This document shows, in pieces, positions 7,766 to 17,225 of a stretch of DNA of 60,921 nucleotides (positions are counted from its first letter, which is position 1; each line of letters begins with the position of its first letter). Source of the stretch: a bacterium UBP8_UBA817 (GTDB lineage Bacteria; Margulisbacteria; Marinamargulisbacteria; SXXA01; SICP01); NCBI GenBank assembly GCA_945888435.1, contig CAMCZW010000009.1, positions 1-60,921 on the forward strand, given 5' to 3'. The notes under the pieces were generated by a model. The model saw only the letters and a program-made list of their open reading frames with translations. It was not told the DNA's origin and did no database searches. Position numbers and translations under genes: made by a program.

Positions 7766-10700
7766 GTGAAAAAAATACTTTCAACGATACCTATTGCACG
7801 GCAGGCCAACTTAGCATTCAGCGACCCAGATATACTTTCATCCCTCAACTTCATAGTTCCATTAATGACGATAAATTCCTTTGACCCCAAAACCGGTATG
7901 CTCGAAGGCTATTTCACAGATTCTCTCAATGCCGAACAATGGGTACTTAAGCGGGCGGCATTTCATATGCAATTTGGGCAATGGGCGGCGGCTTTGCAAG
8001 TCATCAATGACTCTCCATTTAAGGAAGGTCTATTTCAAAAGCAAATCACAGAAAAGATTATTCAGGGCAATATTCAGGCCTCAACAAAACCGGAAGATAC
8101 TCAGAGATGGCAATTTCATCTAGATCAATTGGTAGAAAAAAAGAAAGATATCCAAAGGCAATTTGCAGATGAATGCACCAAAATGCGTGAAAATCCTTTC
8201 GATGATTTTTTCAAAAATTTTCATAGTGCAAGACATTTAAATCCCCACTCTTTCGTTCCATGGATATTACTTTTAGTAATGATGCCAATGCTGATCGATT
8301 TGGCAGCCGACACTTCACTATTAGACTTTGCGCATAGTCAATTTCCAATTGAACTACATAATATCACCGTCTTTCTGGCCTTGAATATGATGAATAGCAT
8401 TAAAACCCGAACTCATGACGATCCGAAATTAGACTTTTCAAAAAGACGATTAGATCAATATATGACCATTTTAACCAAATGGTATCCATTATCAATTGCG
8501 GTAAAACAACTAATGGTAGACCCCGGATTGCCTCAAGCGGAAGATGCCTATAATAGTAATGTGGACACAGCAAAACTTAAGCTTTTAGCTAAAATGCCTC
8601 AGGAGGCGCTTATGTTTCTGTCTCATGCCAAACAAATCGCACCGCATTCCCCATTGACCTATGCATTAATGGGCCTGGCGCACCTTCAATTGGAGGAAGG
8701 GGATATTGCCAAGGCTCAGGAACTTTACTTCAAAGCCATTAACGCATTGGATTGCAGCAGTCAGAAATGCCATGTCCATATTGTGAAAGCCATTTCCGAC
8801 GCCTCCCAGGCACCAAAAGAAACCAAAGAAAATTATCCCGAAGAAGTCATTGCCCTCGAATTCTGCATTCGAATAATGAGCGAAAAGCTCAAAGGAAATT
8901 TGCAAGGACTCTCTGATCATTTCGCCCAATTAACGGAGTGGGTACAAACTAAGTCTTCTAACCCATTTTCAGTAATGATCGCACTGCGTTTCGCCGTCCA
9001 GCAAGCTACAGAAGCCATCCAAACCATTGGCGCAGATTCAAAAAGGCTCACAGGCGAAATTATCGAAAATTCAATAAAAAGCGCTACCCTTGTCGGTCAT
9101 TACATGTATAGACATGAGCCCACAGAAGATACCCTTGAATTTATCAGCCAATTTTTCGAATGCACGCAGGATGATACCAGTCTTAGCCTCAAAAATTATG
9201 AGGTAGGCATCCTCTTTGGGTTACCCGACCCTACAGACTTAAGAGTTGCACCCATGGCCCAATTTATTCTGCAGGAATTTAGCCAGGAAATTGCATCTCA
9301 ATTAGGTGCCAAGCAGCGGGTCCTTACTCAAAAATTAATTCAAAAACTAACCGCTGCCGATTACCATCCGCTCATTACCGAATTACTCCCTGAAGTCCTT
9401 AAGGAAATCTTGGAGTCTAAAGAGTGGGGTAGCCTCCAAAAACTCACAGAAAGCATTTTCAAAAACGAAATTACGATCGAAAACCGCCATCGTCAGGATA
9501 TCAACGCCCTGGTTCATCACGAAATCACGACCCATCTTGGCCCTTGGGATATCGACACCCTCATCCGGATTGCACCATATCTTCAACACTTAACTCAATC
9601 TCCCGTACTCATAGCCTTTTTTCAGTCGCTCCAAACACAAAATCTAACCCCTTTCTTAGATGCCGTAAAAACAAATCGTTCCGCATTTCCAGATTTAGAC
9701 TTGGCGCTCATGCATATTGCCCTTGCATATCGACTAAACAATACCGAGCAAGCGAAAAAATATTTAAAAATCGCCAAAAAACTAGTTGTTACTGGAGAAA
9801 TCCCACCCGATTCAAATACTCCGATCACTCACTATCTGCAATGGCAACTCCGCTTATCGCAGCCTCAAAGCCATCATCACGCAGTCATCCTCCAAAAAGA
9901 AAAACTCATGAAAATGCAATATCCCCAATCTCTGCAGTCCTACGAAAAACCATCGCCGGAAATTCTGGGCCGCATCTGGCAAGCCTGCCTCGCCATGTCT
10001 CAAGCCTCTATTGCCCCCCTTCACTCCCACATCCCTAGCCACCAAAGCGGACTCAGTCAACTACTCGAATTTGCCCATATCCATCTCCACCGCCGCCACG
10101 GAGAACTCCCCCGCGACCAAAAAAAACGTCTGGCAGAGTCCCCAGATATCGATCTAAAAAGATTCCAAAAAATGACCATATCGCTATCATGTGAACAAGA
10201 CGAAAGTGATACTCAGCCCACAGCCTCCATGCCTACTCAAAACCAAAAACGATGGACCGATCGCCTCAAGGCCGTCATCACTACCACCACCCAATCTCGC
10301 ATGGACACCGACATCCAAATCCCTCAGGAAACATCTCAGGACTATACAGGCACCGAAGTTAAATCCTGTCTAAAAGCCAAAAACTTAAGAGCGATCACCC
10401 GCTATGTAAACGAGATGGCAGAATTCCAATTAGAAAAACAGGAAAACCCCAAAACCTCAAAAAAACCTCCGGAATTCAAACACCAATGGATGGGCCAAAA
10501 CACAAAGAAATTTACTACGTTTTTAGATGGGAAAGCCCAGAATCATCATGAAACTCTCACGTTAAGAGCCCATTGCCAAACCTTCCTCACCCAAGGAGAG
10601 GCCAAGGACCTTCCAGTAAAATTGGCCTATCTCGCGGCTTGCGTCATCCAAACCATTTCCACCCGAGACCGCAAAAAAGCCACCTATGACATCGCCGTCG

Positions 10701-10993
10701 CCACACAACAAGACGCCCAATGGCTACATGACTTATTTTATTGGGATGCCATCATCCATGGCGAACAATCTCTTATGACCCAACATCATATCCGCCCAAC
10801 CGACACCCCATCACCTCAATGGCTAACCCAAATAGAAGCCTGCTGGGCCAAGGTCGAAGACAGTTGCCATGGACCCGAACAACACCTATTCGGCGAGGCT
10901 CCCATCCAACCCCATTATAATGCGGGGGTACTGATCGACTTCCAAAAAGAGCTTAGAAATATTCACATCTATTTTTTTACTAATGATCTGTAA
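7766..10993 (+). CDS. Large TPR-containing protein of unknown function
   Basis: I do not recognise this 1075-aa protein. It starts with GTG at 7766 without a clear ribosome-binding site, so a later ATG (near residue 34) is possible. No signal peptide is seen. A hydrophobic stretch lies near residues 170-195 (VPWILLLVMMPMLIDLA). A clear TPR-like pair follows around residues 270-330 (KMPQEALMFLSHAKQIAPHSPLTYALMGLAHLQLEEGD), and much of the rest is alpha-helical. Residues about 750-900 are Lys/Pro/Ser-rich and probably disordered. Codon use becomes markedly C-rich in the last third. It overlaps the downstream nuclease gene by 11 nt. A scaffold or peptide-binding role fits TPRs but is inference. 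Confidence 0.75.
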   Translation: MKKILSTIPIARQANLAFSDPDILSSLNFIVPLMTINSFDPKTGMLEGYFTDSLNAEQWVLKRAAFHMQFGQWAAALQVINDSPFKEGLFQKQITEKIIQGNIQASTKPEDTQRWQFHLDQLVEKKKDIQRQFADECTKMRENPFDDFFKNFHSARHLNPHSFVPWILLLVMMPMLIDLAADTSLLDFAHSQFPIELHNITVFLALNMMNSIKTRTHDDPKLDFSKRRLDQYMTILTKWYPLSIAVKQLMVDPGLPQAEDAYNSNVDTAKLKLLAKMPQEALMFLSHAKQIAPHSPLTYALMGLAHLQLEEGDIAKAQELYFKAINALDCSSQKCHVHIVKAISDASQAPKETKENYPEEVIALEFCIRIMSEKLKGNLQGLSDHFAQLTEWVQTKSSNPFSVMIALRFAVQQATEAIQTIGADSKRLTGEIIENSIKSATLVGHYMYRHEPTEDTLEFISQFFECTQDDTSLSLKNYEVGILFGLPDPTDLRVAPMAQFILQEFSQEIASQLGAKQRVLTQKLIQKLTAADYHPLITELLPEVLKEILESKEWGSLQKLTESIFKNEITIENRHRQDINALVHHEITTHLGPWDIDTLIRIAPYLQHLTQSPVLIAFFQSLQTQNLTPFLDAVKTNRSAFPDLDLALMHIALAYRLNNTEQAKKYLKIAKKLVVTGEIPPDSNTPITHYLQWQLRLSQPQSHHHAVILQKEKLMKMQYPQSLQSYEKPSPEILGRIWQACLAMSQASIAPLHSHIPSHQSGLSQLLEFAHIHLHRRHGELPRDQKKRLAESPDIDLKRFQKMTISLSCEQDESDTQPTASMPTQNQKRWTDRLKAVITTTTQSRMDTDIQIPQETSQDYTGTEVKSCLKAKNLRAITRYVNEMAEFQLEKQENPKTSKKPPEFKHQWMGQNTKKFTTFLDGKAQNHHETLTLRAHCQTFLTQGEAKDLPVKLAYLAACVIQTISTRDRKKATYDIAVATQQDAQWLHDLFYWDAIIHGEQSLMTQHHIRPTDTPSPQWLTQIEACWAKVEDSCHGPEQHLFGEAPIQPHYNAGVLIDFQKELRNIHIYFFTNDL

Positions 10994-11465
10994 AAACTAT
11001 TTTAATCAAACTGTTCTGACGATACTCTTTCTAAGTCTCAGCACACTTTGTAGTGCCGAAGAAATTGCAGTCAACATCATCCAGGTCCATGATGGCGACA
11101 CCATCACCGCAATTGTAGATCAAAAGCCAATCAAAATTAGGTTAATGCATATTGATGCCCCCGAAAAAGCCCAAGCAAGGGGCTTGGATGCCACATATGC
11201 CCTAAAAAAACTCTGCATCAACCAAATAGCTACGGCTAATATTGATTCCCAAGACCGCTATGGCCGATCTCTTGCCGTTATCACCATCGCAGGAAAAAAT
11301 ATCAACCAAGAAATGGTCCGCCAAGGCTGGGCCTGGTGGTACTCCAAATACTCCACCGACACCACCTACAAAGCTCTCCAAGCCGCTGCCAAAAAAAACA
11401 AACTCGGCCTATGGGCTGACACAGAGACCATCCCCCCATGGGAGTTTCGGAGGGATGGCAAGTAA
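10983..11465 (+). CDS. Secreted staphylococcal-nuclease-like (SNase) endonuclease
   Basis: Ca2+-dependent nuclease of the thermonuclease family, probably exported. A signal peptide covers residues 1-25 (hydrophobic core, then LCSA before EEI). The SNase active-site residues are in place: VHDGDTITA, then R in KIRLMHIDAPE together with its Asp and Glu, and the second Arg in DRYGRSLA. The C-terminal GLW and the WWYSKY segment are typical. At 160 aa the OB-fold domain is complete. It overlaps the preceding TPR gene by 11 nt and converges on the Fic gene 16 nt away. It could scavenge nucleic acid in the periplasm or outside the cell. Confidence 0.9.
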   Translation: MICKNYFNQTVLTILFLSLSTLCSAEEIAVNIIQVHDGDTITAIVDQKPIKIRLMHIDAPEKAQARGLDATYALKKLCINQIATANIDSQDRYGRSLAVITIAGKNINQEMVRQGWAWWYSKYSTDTTYKALQAAAKKNKLGLWADTETIPPWEFRRDGK

Positions 11466-11481
11466 AAGGGGCCTAACCGGT

Positions 11482-12255
11482 TTATGATTCCCCAACCAAC
11501 CTCAAATAATCCTTCTGTCCATCAATGACCATCTCAAGGATCAGCTCAAAAAAAGGCAGTTCATTACCTCGATTATAGTCTTGCAGAGAGTCAATATATC
11601 GACTTCGATTCACCGGTGGAATAATTGCCACGGGATACCCATTTTGAATAAGCACAAGGTTCATAAGTAATCTTGCCGTACGTCCATTGCCATCAATAAA
11701 AGGGTGAATCGCAACAAATTGATAATGTAGCCAAGCTGATTTTAGGACAGGGTGAAGATCAGGATCTAAACCATGCCACTGCTCAATTAAATGCGCCATA
11801 AAATTTGGAACTTGCAAAGCCTCAGGAAATCGGAGTGTTGCGCCTGAAACAAATACCTTTTGAAGTCGATATTTCCCTGCATTTTCTTCATCAATCCGGT
11901 GATAAAATAGTCGATGACATTCGCAAATGATGGATTCGGATAAAGGCTGATGAATCCAATGATCAATCGCATTAAATGCATCCTGATGCCCTAAGGCTTC
12001 TAAATGATCCTTTAAGGGCTTCCCTCCAATCGTAATCCCATCCTCCAAAACTACTTTGGTTTCGGATTCTGTTAACAAATTTCCTTCTAATGCATTACTG
12101 GTATAGGTAAGCCCAATTTTATAATACGATTTGAGTTGTTTAAGCTCAGCCGGCTTAAGCGGGTGTTTATTCAAAATTTGAGCATGGCGCCCATCAATCT
12201 TAGCGAGTAATCGCAGTATACTAGGAAATTTAAGAGAAAATGGAGTCTTATTCAT
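11482..12255 (-). CDS. Fic-domain protein (class II, self-inhibited AMPylator type)
   Basis: Fic proteins transfer AMP or related groups from nucleotides to target proteins. The core motif HPFIDGNGRTAR is at residues 184-195 counted from the ATG at 12255, with catalytic His184. The inhibitory helix motif S-x3-E-G-N (SNALEGN, residues 53-59) lies N-terminal to the Fic core, so activity should be self-restrained (class II). I chose the ATG at 12255 because AAAGG precedes it by about 8 nt; the reading frame is open for another 27 codons upstream but those look non-coding. 257 aa. No antitoxin partner is adjacent. It is encoded opposite to its neighbours, and targets are unknown. Confidence 0.9.
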   Translation of the reverse strand: MNKTPFSLKFPSILRLLAKIDGRHAQILNKHPLKPAELKQLKSYYKIGLTYTSNALEGNLLTESETKVVLEDGITIGGKPLKDHLEALGHQDAFNAIDHWIHQPLSESIICECHRLFYHRIDEENAGKYRLQKVFVSGATLRFPEALQVPNFMAHLIEQWHGLDPDLHPVLKSAWLHYQFVAIHPFIDGNGRTARLLMNLVLIQNGYPVAIIPPVNRSRYIDSLQDYNRGNELPFFELILEMVIDGQKDYLRLVGES

Positions 12256-12393
12256 ATCGTCAACCTTTGTAGGGATTAGTTTAACTAAATAATACCACCA
12301 AACACCCCCAGCCAATCCCCCATGAAATTTCCCCAATCAAAACCCGATAACAAGCTAAATATATCCACCACACAATCCCGGAGGAAACCCCTT

Positions 12394-14106
12394 ATGAGAA
12401 AAGTAATTTCGTCACCAAAAAGTAAATTTAGACACTTAGCCCACATCGCTTTGGCCACAAATGTTGCATGCGATGCATTTACAGAATTACTAGAGTCCCT
12501 ACGCGCTAAAAACTCTGATGGAAAGGAGGCGGATGCATTATCTCAATCTTCTACAGCAGAAGTTTTTAAAAAATGGGGCTCAACTAAATCAGCGAGTCCA
12601 GAAGGCGATAGCCTTGAAATGATCACCGCAACATTCGAGAGTTGTACGTCCGAATTAGCCCTAGTTGCTAACTTTATGATGCAAAGTGATACAGGCATTA
12701 AGGGGAGTAACTTTGATCCGATTAAAAAGGCATTAAGAGAATTAGGTGGGTATAACGATAAGAAAAAAGCCATTGTACAGACCGTCAGTGAAAATAAATT
12801 AGGAAGAAAATTAACTCCTGAATTATTTAAAGCCCTTTACGATCATGCGATTTCTTATCTAAATTACGCTGAAAAAAAAGCTAAAAATCCAACTCAAGCA
12901 CTGACAGTCTCTCCTGAAAAATTTGAATCTATTTCTGATGTGTTAAATGGGGAAGTTGACCACGGTGAGAAAAAAGTAAAAATATGCCAATTAATTGTAG
13001 AATTATATAAAAAATATACAGACCAGACGGCACTCCTATTCACTGTTTCTGAAGAATTAAATAAAGACGTAAATAGTTATTTTTCTAGAGATCGAATGGA
13101 GAAAAAAGAGCGCGAATCAATTCAGCCTCCCTCAAAAGAAGTCGTTCTACAATCACTGCTTCTTTTAAATCCAACAACAGGCGCGCTACCAAAAATGTTT
13201 TCAGAAAAAAGTGCGATAGATATCAATTATTTCTTTGAAAAAGTAACCGTAAAAGAGATCGCTACACATTACGATGAATTGGTGATTGAACGTCTTATTG
13301 CATCCTTAGAGGCTTGGACAACCGCCCCTGAAAATAAAGGGAAATCAGAAATTGATAAGATGGAGACTCATTTAAAAAATCTGTATAACGCACTCATTGC
13401 TGATCATAATATAATGTGTCAAAAAGTGGTGTCTGCAAGCGAGAAAAAGCTAGCAAAGGTGTTAATGAAATTAGCCAGCGCTAACCTTGCAAAGCATGTC
13501 ATGGTTGCTAAAAGTTATAACAATCTCTATTTGCTTGTCTCTAAGGACGCAGAAGCCTTGCTATTTGGGATTTTAGATAAAGAAATAATTGCCCAGAAAA
13601 AAGAAAGTACACCGTTTAGAGGTAATACCACCGCAATGCGGTTACTACGTCAGTACATATTGAGGCTGTCAGGCGATTTCTTTCCAATGATCGTTGGAAA
13701 GTTAGTCGCGCAATTAAAGACGGTAAGAGAGGCCAATAAAAAATCTCTTTTGACTGAGGCTGCTGAAGTAGCAGTGGTCACAGAATGCGAAAGCTTAAAA
13801 AAAATCTTAAGCTCAGAAAGTAGCCCTCCAGAGCTTGCACAGTTTTTAAAAGACTTAAAAGTTAAAATAGCAGAGAGTTTCCCAGATAATTTCAGAGTCG
13901 TTTTAGAGAATTTTATCGTATTACGAATTATGGGTGCCGATATTATTAACGCCGTCCCAACTGAAGACCCTCATCATAAAGCCTTGCAAGTACTCACTCT
14001 AACTATGCAAAAAGCCATCAAAGAAGGTCAAGAGGTAGAGCAAAGACTAAAGGCGCTAGATGCCTTTTTAAATATGTTGTACGGAAGTGATGAAAGTAGC
14101 GTTTAA
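12394..14106 (+). CDS. Uncharacterised helical protein, first of a three-gene overlapping set
   Basis: Not recognised. The frame is open from 12322, but GGAGG about 9 nt before the ATG at 12394 fixes this start and gives 570 aa. The product is Lys/Glu/Ala-rich and predicted almost entirely alpha-helical, without signal peptide or membrane segment. Many weak leucine-rich amphipathic stretches suggest a helical scaffold. It overlaps the next gene by 20 nt, so the two are probably translated together. The set of three unknown genes lies between fic and mreB and may form one complex. No catalytic motif was seen. Confidence 0.75.
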   Translation: MRKVISSPKSKFRHLAHIALATNVACDAFTELLESLRAKNSDGKEADALSQSSTAEVFKKWGSTKSASPEGDSLEMITATFESCTSELALVANFMMQSDTGIKGSNFDPIKKALRELGGYNDKKKAIVQTVSENKLGRKLTPELFKALYDHAISYLNYAEKKAKNPTQALTVSPEKFESISDVLNGEVDHGEKKVKICQLIVELYKKYTDQTALLFTVSEELNKDVNSYFSRDRMEKKERESIQPPSKEVVLQSLLLLNPTTGALPKMFSEKSAIDINYFFEKVTVKEIATHYDELVIERLIASLEAWTTAPENKGKSEIDKMETHLKNLYNALIADHNIMCQKVVSASEKKLAKVLMKLASANLAKHVMVAKSYNNLYLLVSKDAEALLFGILDKEIIAQKKESTPFRGNTTAMRLLRQYILRLSGDFFPMIVGKLVAQLKTVREANKKSLLTEAAEVAVVTECESLKKILSSESSPPELAQFLKDLKVKIAESFPDNFRVVLENFIVLRIMGADIINAVPTEDPHHKALQVLTLTMQKAIKEGQEVEQRLKALDAFLNMLYGSDESSV

Positions 14107-15502
14107 ACTAATCGCAAAACCCCGGCCAATTAAAAAGCAGCCGCTTACATACGTATCAACGGTGACCTATCCAGGCTTATTAAGCCTTGCGACAAAAGCA
14201 TATAAAAAAATGGATCAACAACTATCAGATCTATCCAATGGAAAGCTAAGCCAGAAGCAGGTTGAAGCGCTTTCGGCGGCTATTGAGCAGTTACCAAAAG
14301 TAACACCAATCGACATAGTTAGAATCCAGGTGAGCAAGCTAGGAATGATCATCGCATTACGTGACTACTATGGAGGATATCCCGAAATCCATCAGCATAT
14401 TGACCTGATGGTTGAAGATATTACAGAAAAATTAGATCAGCTTCCTCAGACTGAAAATAAGCAGGAAAATAATGAGACGCTTTGGTATATCTATCAACTG
14501 ATTAAGATAATCGGAAAATCTCCAGAAGAATTTTATAAGACCCTAATCGATATAATTCCATTAATGACCGACATGCCTATCCATCAAAAAGTAGTATTTA
14601 TTTCTGATTTTTTACCGCTTATTCCTAAATGTGACCATTATCCTAATGCAGAAGAAATACAAACTATATTTAACTCTCTGCCCAAACAGTCCTTTGAAAT
14701 CGAAGGTCAAATTGCACAGTTGAGGCATCAATTTGTGCTAAAGCAGCTACGGCATCCATTATTTGGGCATTTTCCATTAGCGGTAGAGTCAGACTTTATT
14801 TCGCAGATGAAATTGATCACAACAGAGCTAGGCACCGCCGAACGACCAGACTCCGTAACCACCACATTTGACCTCGTTTCAAAATCCCCTTTTTCACTCT
14901 TAAGATATGTATGGCATATCTACCCATCCAATAAGCCAGAATTTTTATTTTGTTTCCCTGGATGTACAGATGAGCAAAACAAGCAATTTACTTACAAGAT
15001 AAAAAGTGAACTCAAGTTGCAATATGGAGTAGAGACATTAGATGGAGATGTTGCATGTGCAGGCATCATTCGGATGATTCAAGATCAGGCTGCCAAATTA
15101 AAATTGAATTTAAACTATGACCAGTTGCAACAACTGTTGCCTGATCTATTAAAAGGAATAAAAACAGAAAGCGACGCCATTACCAAAAAATTTGAAATGC
15201 TGAATGGATTTAATGATACCGCATCCTTACATCTTGCCTATCTGGCTTTATCTTATCCCACGCCATATGGATTACCTCAAGAATTACGTATACAAGTACA
15301 GCAGGTGATCAAACGATGTCTTAAAGTCCATCAAAAAATAGCCCAGATTTTTTTAGACACACTTAAGCCTCCATCAAAAAAAAAGGACGAGTGTCATCAA
15401 TTGGCCAAAACAATAGCAAGCCAGTTTTTTAAAGAAAAACAGCCCCTAATGATCAAGTTAGGGACACCAATTCCACGAAAAGGCAGAGTGGAGCATGGAT
15501 AG
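14087..15502 (+). CDS. Uncharacterised helical protein, second of the overlapping set
   Basis: 471 aa, not recognised. It begins ATG-ATG inside the end of the preceding gene (20-nt overlap) and ends 8 nt inside the next one, so the three genes are tightly coupled. The product is mixed helical with a Lys/Pro-rich start (RPIKKQPLTYVST), without signal peptide, transmembrane helix or known motif. Two Cys-containing stretches (FCFPGCTDEQ and DVACAG) are the only local features worth noting. Its partner role is inferred from gene overlap only. Confidence 0.72.
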   Translation: MMKVAFKLIAKPRPIKKQPLTYVSTVTYPGLLSLATKAYKKMDQQLSDLSNGKLSQKQVEALSAAIEQLPKVTPIDIVRIQVSKLGMIIALRDYYGGYPEIHQHIDLMVEDITEKLDQLPQTENKQENNETLWYIYQLIKIIGKSPEEFYKTLIDIIPLMTDMPIHQKVVFISDFLPLIPKCDHYPNAEEIQTIFNSLPKQSFEIEGQIAQLRHQFVLKQLRHPLFGHFPLAVESDFISQMKLITTELGTAERPDSVTTTFDLVSKSPFSLLRYVWHIYPSNKPEFLFCFPGCTDEQNKQFTYKIKSELKLQYGVETLDGDVACAGIIRMIQDQAAKLKLNLNYDQLQQLLPDLLKGIKTESDAITKKFEMLNGFNDTASLHLAYLALSYPTPYGLPQELRIQVQQVIKRCLKVHQKIAQIFLDTLKPPSKKKDECHQLAKTIASQFFKEKQPLMIKLGTPIPRKGRVEHG

Positions 15503-15986
15503 CGATACTACCTGTTACAAGTATGCCGCTTTTGAGCAGGTAGAATTCAATATGGCTAACCAGGAAAGGCTATCTCAATATCTCTCTTTTTCCCTAAGCC
15601 TGGCTTATATTCAAAGTGACGGAAAAGGGGATGAGCAAACGGATGTCAGCGGTAATGTGATTGGAGTTTCCCCCGTGGACTTTCATTTTCTAATTGAAAA
15701 CCTTTATATGCATACCAAAGATTCATTGGGGGCTCCGATATCTGGATTAATGTCATTTTTTTATGGATATTCACAAACACAACCAATCGAAGGATTTAAA
15801 CGGCAAAATTTAGACGCCACTTACCTCTCTCAAGTCCAGGGAAACTGTACCGTACACAATCTTAAAAAAGCACTGGCAGGCCTGTTTGGATTTACCGAGC
15901 TAGAAATAGGGCGATTGGATGATCAAATGATATTGGGATTGGACGATTTTTTAATGAGAGAGTTTGATCAGATTAAGAGAAGATAA
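15495..15986 (+). CDS. Uncharacterised small protein with a GNCTVHNLK motif, third of the overlapping set
   Basis: 163 aa, not recognised. It overlaps the preceding gene by 8 nt. The region around residues 119-132 (VQGNCTVHNLKKAL) recalls the Gln...Cys at the start of a helix in cysteine-peptidase-like effectors. I see no matching catalytic His and Asp downstream, so enzymatic function is unsupported. No signal peptide. It is followed by about 180 nt without genes before mreB. Confidence 0.68.
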   Translation: MDSDTTCYKYAAFEQVEFNMANQERLSQYLSFSLSLAYIQSDGKGDEQTDVSGNVIGVSPVDFHFLIENLYMHTKDSLGAPISGLMSFFYGYSQTQPIEGFKRQNLDATYLSQVQGNCTVHNLKKALAGLFGFTELEIGRLDDQMILGLDDFLMREFDQIKRR

Positions 15987-16168
15987 TGATATGCAGGGGG
16001 CATGTGAAAGTACCAAAAAGATAAACAAAACCTCGCATTTACAAAAAAAACATGATATATGATAGCCCTTACGAAAATTGGGGTTTTAGAGACATTGGTC
16101 TCATTACGATAATCAAATCAATCAAAAGCCACTCTAGATGGCACAGGCGATAAGGAAGGTAAAGCAAT

Positions 16169-17209
16169 ATGGTAATGGATTTTTTAACGAGGGTATTTCC
16201 TACTCTTAGATGCGATTTAGGAATTGACTTAGGTACCGCTAACACATTGGTTTACGCACAAGGCCAAGGCATCATTATTCAAGAACCTTCTGTTGTCGCT
16301 TTAGACAACAAAAAGAATATCGTATTAGCCGTTGGCGACGAAGCCAAACGGATGATCGGACGTACGCCCGGCAACGTCGTTGCCGTCCGTCCATTAAGAG
16401 ATGGGGTAATCGCGGACTTTGATGTTACCGAAACCATGCTTAAATACTTTATCCAAAAAGCATTACCAAGTCGCCTCTGGTTCAACCGTCCTCGTATTAT
16501 CATCGGCGTCCCCTCCGGAATTACCAGCGTTGAAAAAAGAGCGGTACTGGATGCCACTTACCACGCCGGTGCAAGAGAAGCGTACTTAATCGAAGAACCA
16601 ATGGCCGCTGCAATCGGGGCTAACCTCCCAGTATCAGACCCAGCTGGAAGCATGATCGTCGATATCGGGGGTGGAACCACTGAAGTTGCGGTTATTTCTC
16701 TAGGCGGAATTGTCGTTTCTAAATCTATCCGAGTCGCCGGCGACGAAATGGACGAAGCCATCATCAACCATTGTAGAGATTGCTACCGATTATTGATCGG
16801 AGAAAGAACTGCTGAAGAAATCAAAATCAAACTCGGTTCTGCCTATGAATTAACCGAAGAACAAACCCTAGACGTCCGAGGTAGGGACTTAGTATCCGGA
16901 CTTCCAAAAACATTTACTCTAACCAGCACTGAAATCAGAGAAGCCCTCCGTGATCCAGTCCGAATCATCGTTGAAGGAATCCGCGCCACTCTCGAAAAAA
17001 CACCTCCAGAATTATCTTCGGATATTATGGACCGTGGGATCACTTTGGCTGGCGGCGGTGCATACCTCCGTGGGTTAGACCAATTTATTCAATCTGAAAC
17101 CGACATTGCAGTCCGAATCGCCAACTCTCCACTAGAGTGCGTGGCGCTAGGGACCGGTATTGCATTAGACGAAATCGAAATACTAAAAAAAGTATTAATT
17201 TCAGAATAA
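16169..17209 (+). CDS. mreB: Rod shape-determining actin homologue MreB
   Basis: Membrane-associated actin-like filament protein that guides lateral cell-wall synthesis. The phosphate-1 motif [14 protein letters not shown] starts near residue 17. The phosphate-2 motif is [13 protein letters not shown] and the adenosine motif [13 protein letters not shown]. At 346 aa it has the usual length. AAGGAAGG precedes the ATG at 16169 by about 9 nt. mreC, mreD, rodA and pbp2, which usually follow, are absent here; the next gene is a secretion ATPase. The 182 nt upstream contain an AT-rich stretch that may hold its promoter, but I could not place one with confidence. The organism is therefore probably rod-shaped or at least walled. 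Confidence 0.97.
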   Translation: MVMDFLTRVFPTLRCDLGIDLGTANTLVYAQGQGIIIQEPSVVALDNKKNIVLAVGDEAKRMIGRTPGNVVAVRPLRDGVIADFDVTETMLKYFIQKALPSRLWFNRPRIIIGVPSGITSVEKRAVLDATYHAGAREAYLIEEPMAAAIGANLPVSDPAGSMIVDIGGGTTEVAVISLGGIVVSKSIRVAGDEMDEAIINHCRDCYRLLIGERTAEEIKIKLGSAYELTEEQTLDVRGRDLVSGLPKTFTLTSTEIREALRDPVRIIVEGIRATLEKTPPELSSDIMDRGITLAGGGAYLRGLDQFIQSETDIAVRIANSPLECVALGTGIALDEIEILKKVLISE

Positions 17210-17225
17210 TCACTTAAACCGCGTC

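Noticed and set aside
16089..16102. GAGAC-ATTG-GTCTC inverted repeat upstream of mreB
   Set aside because: A 5-bp stem is too short to support a regulatory or terminator claim without conservation data.
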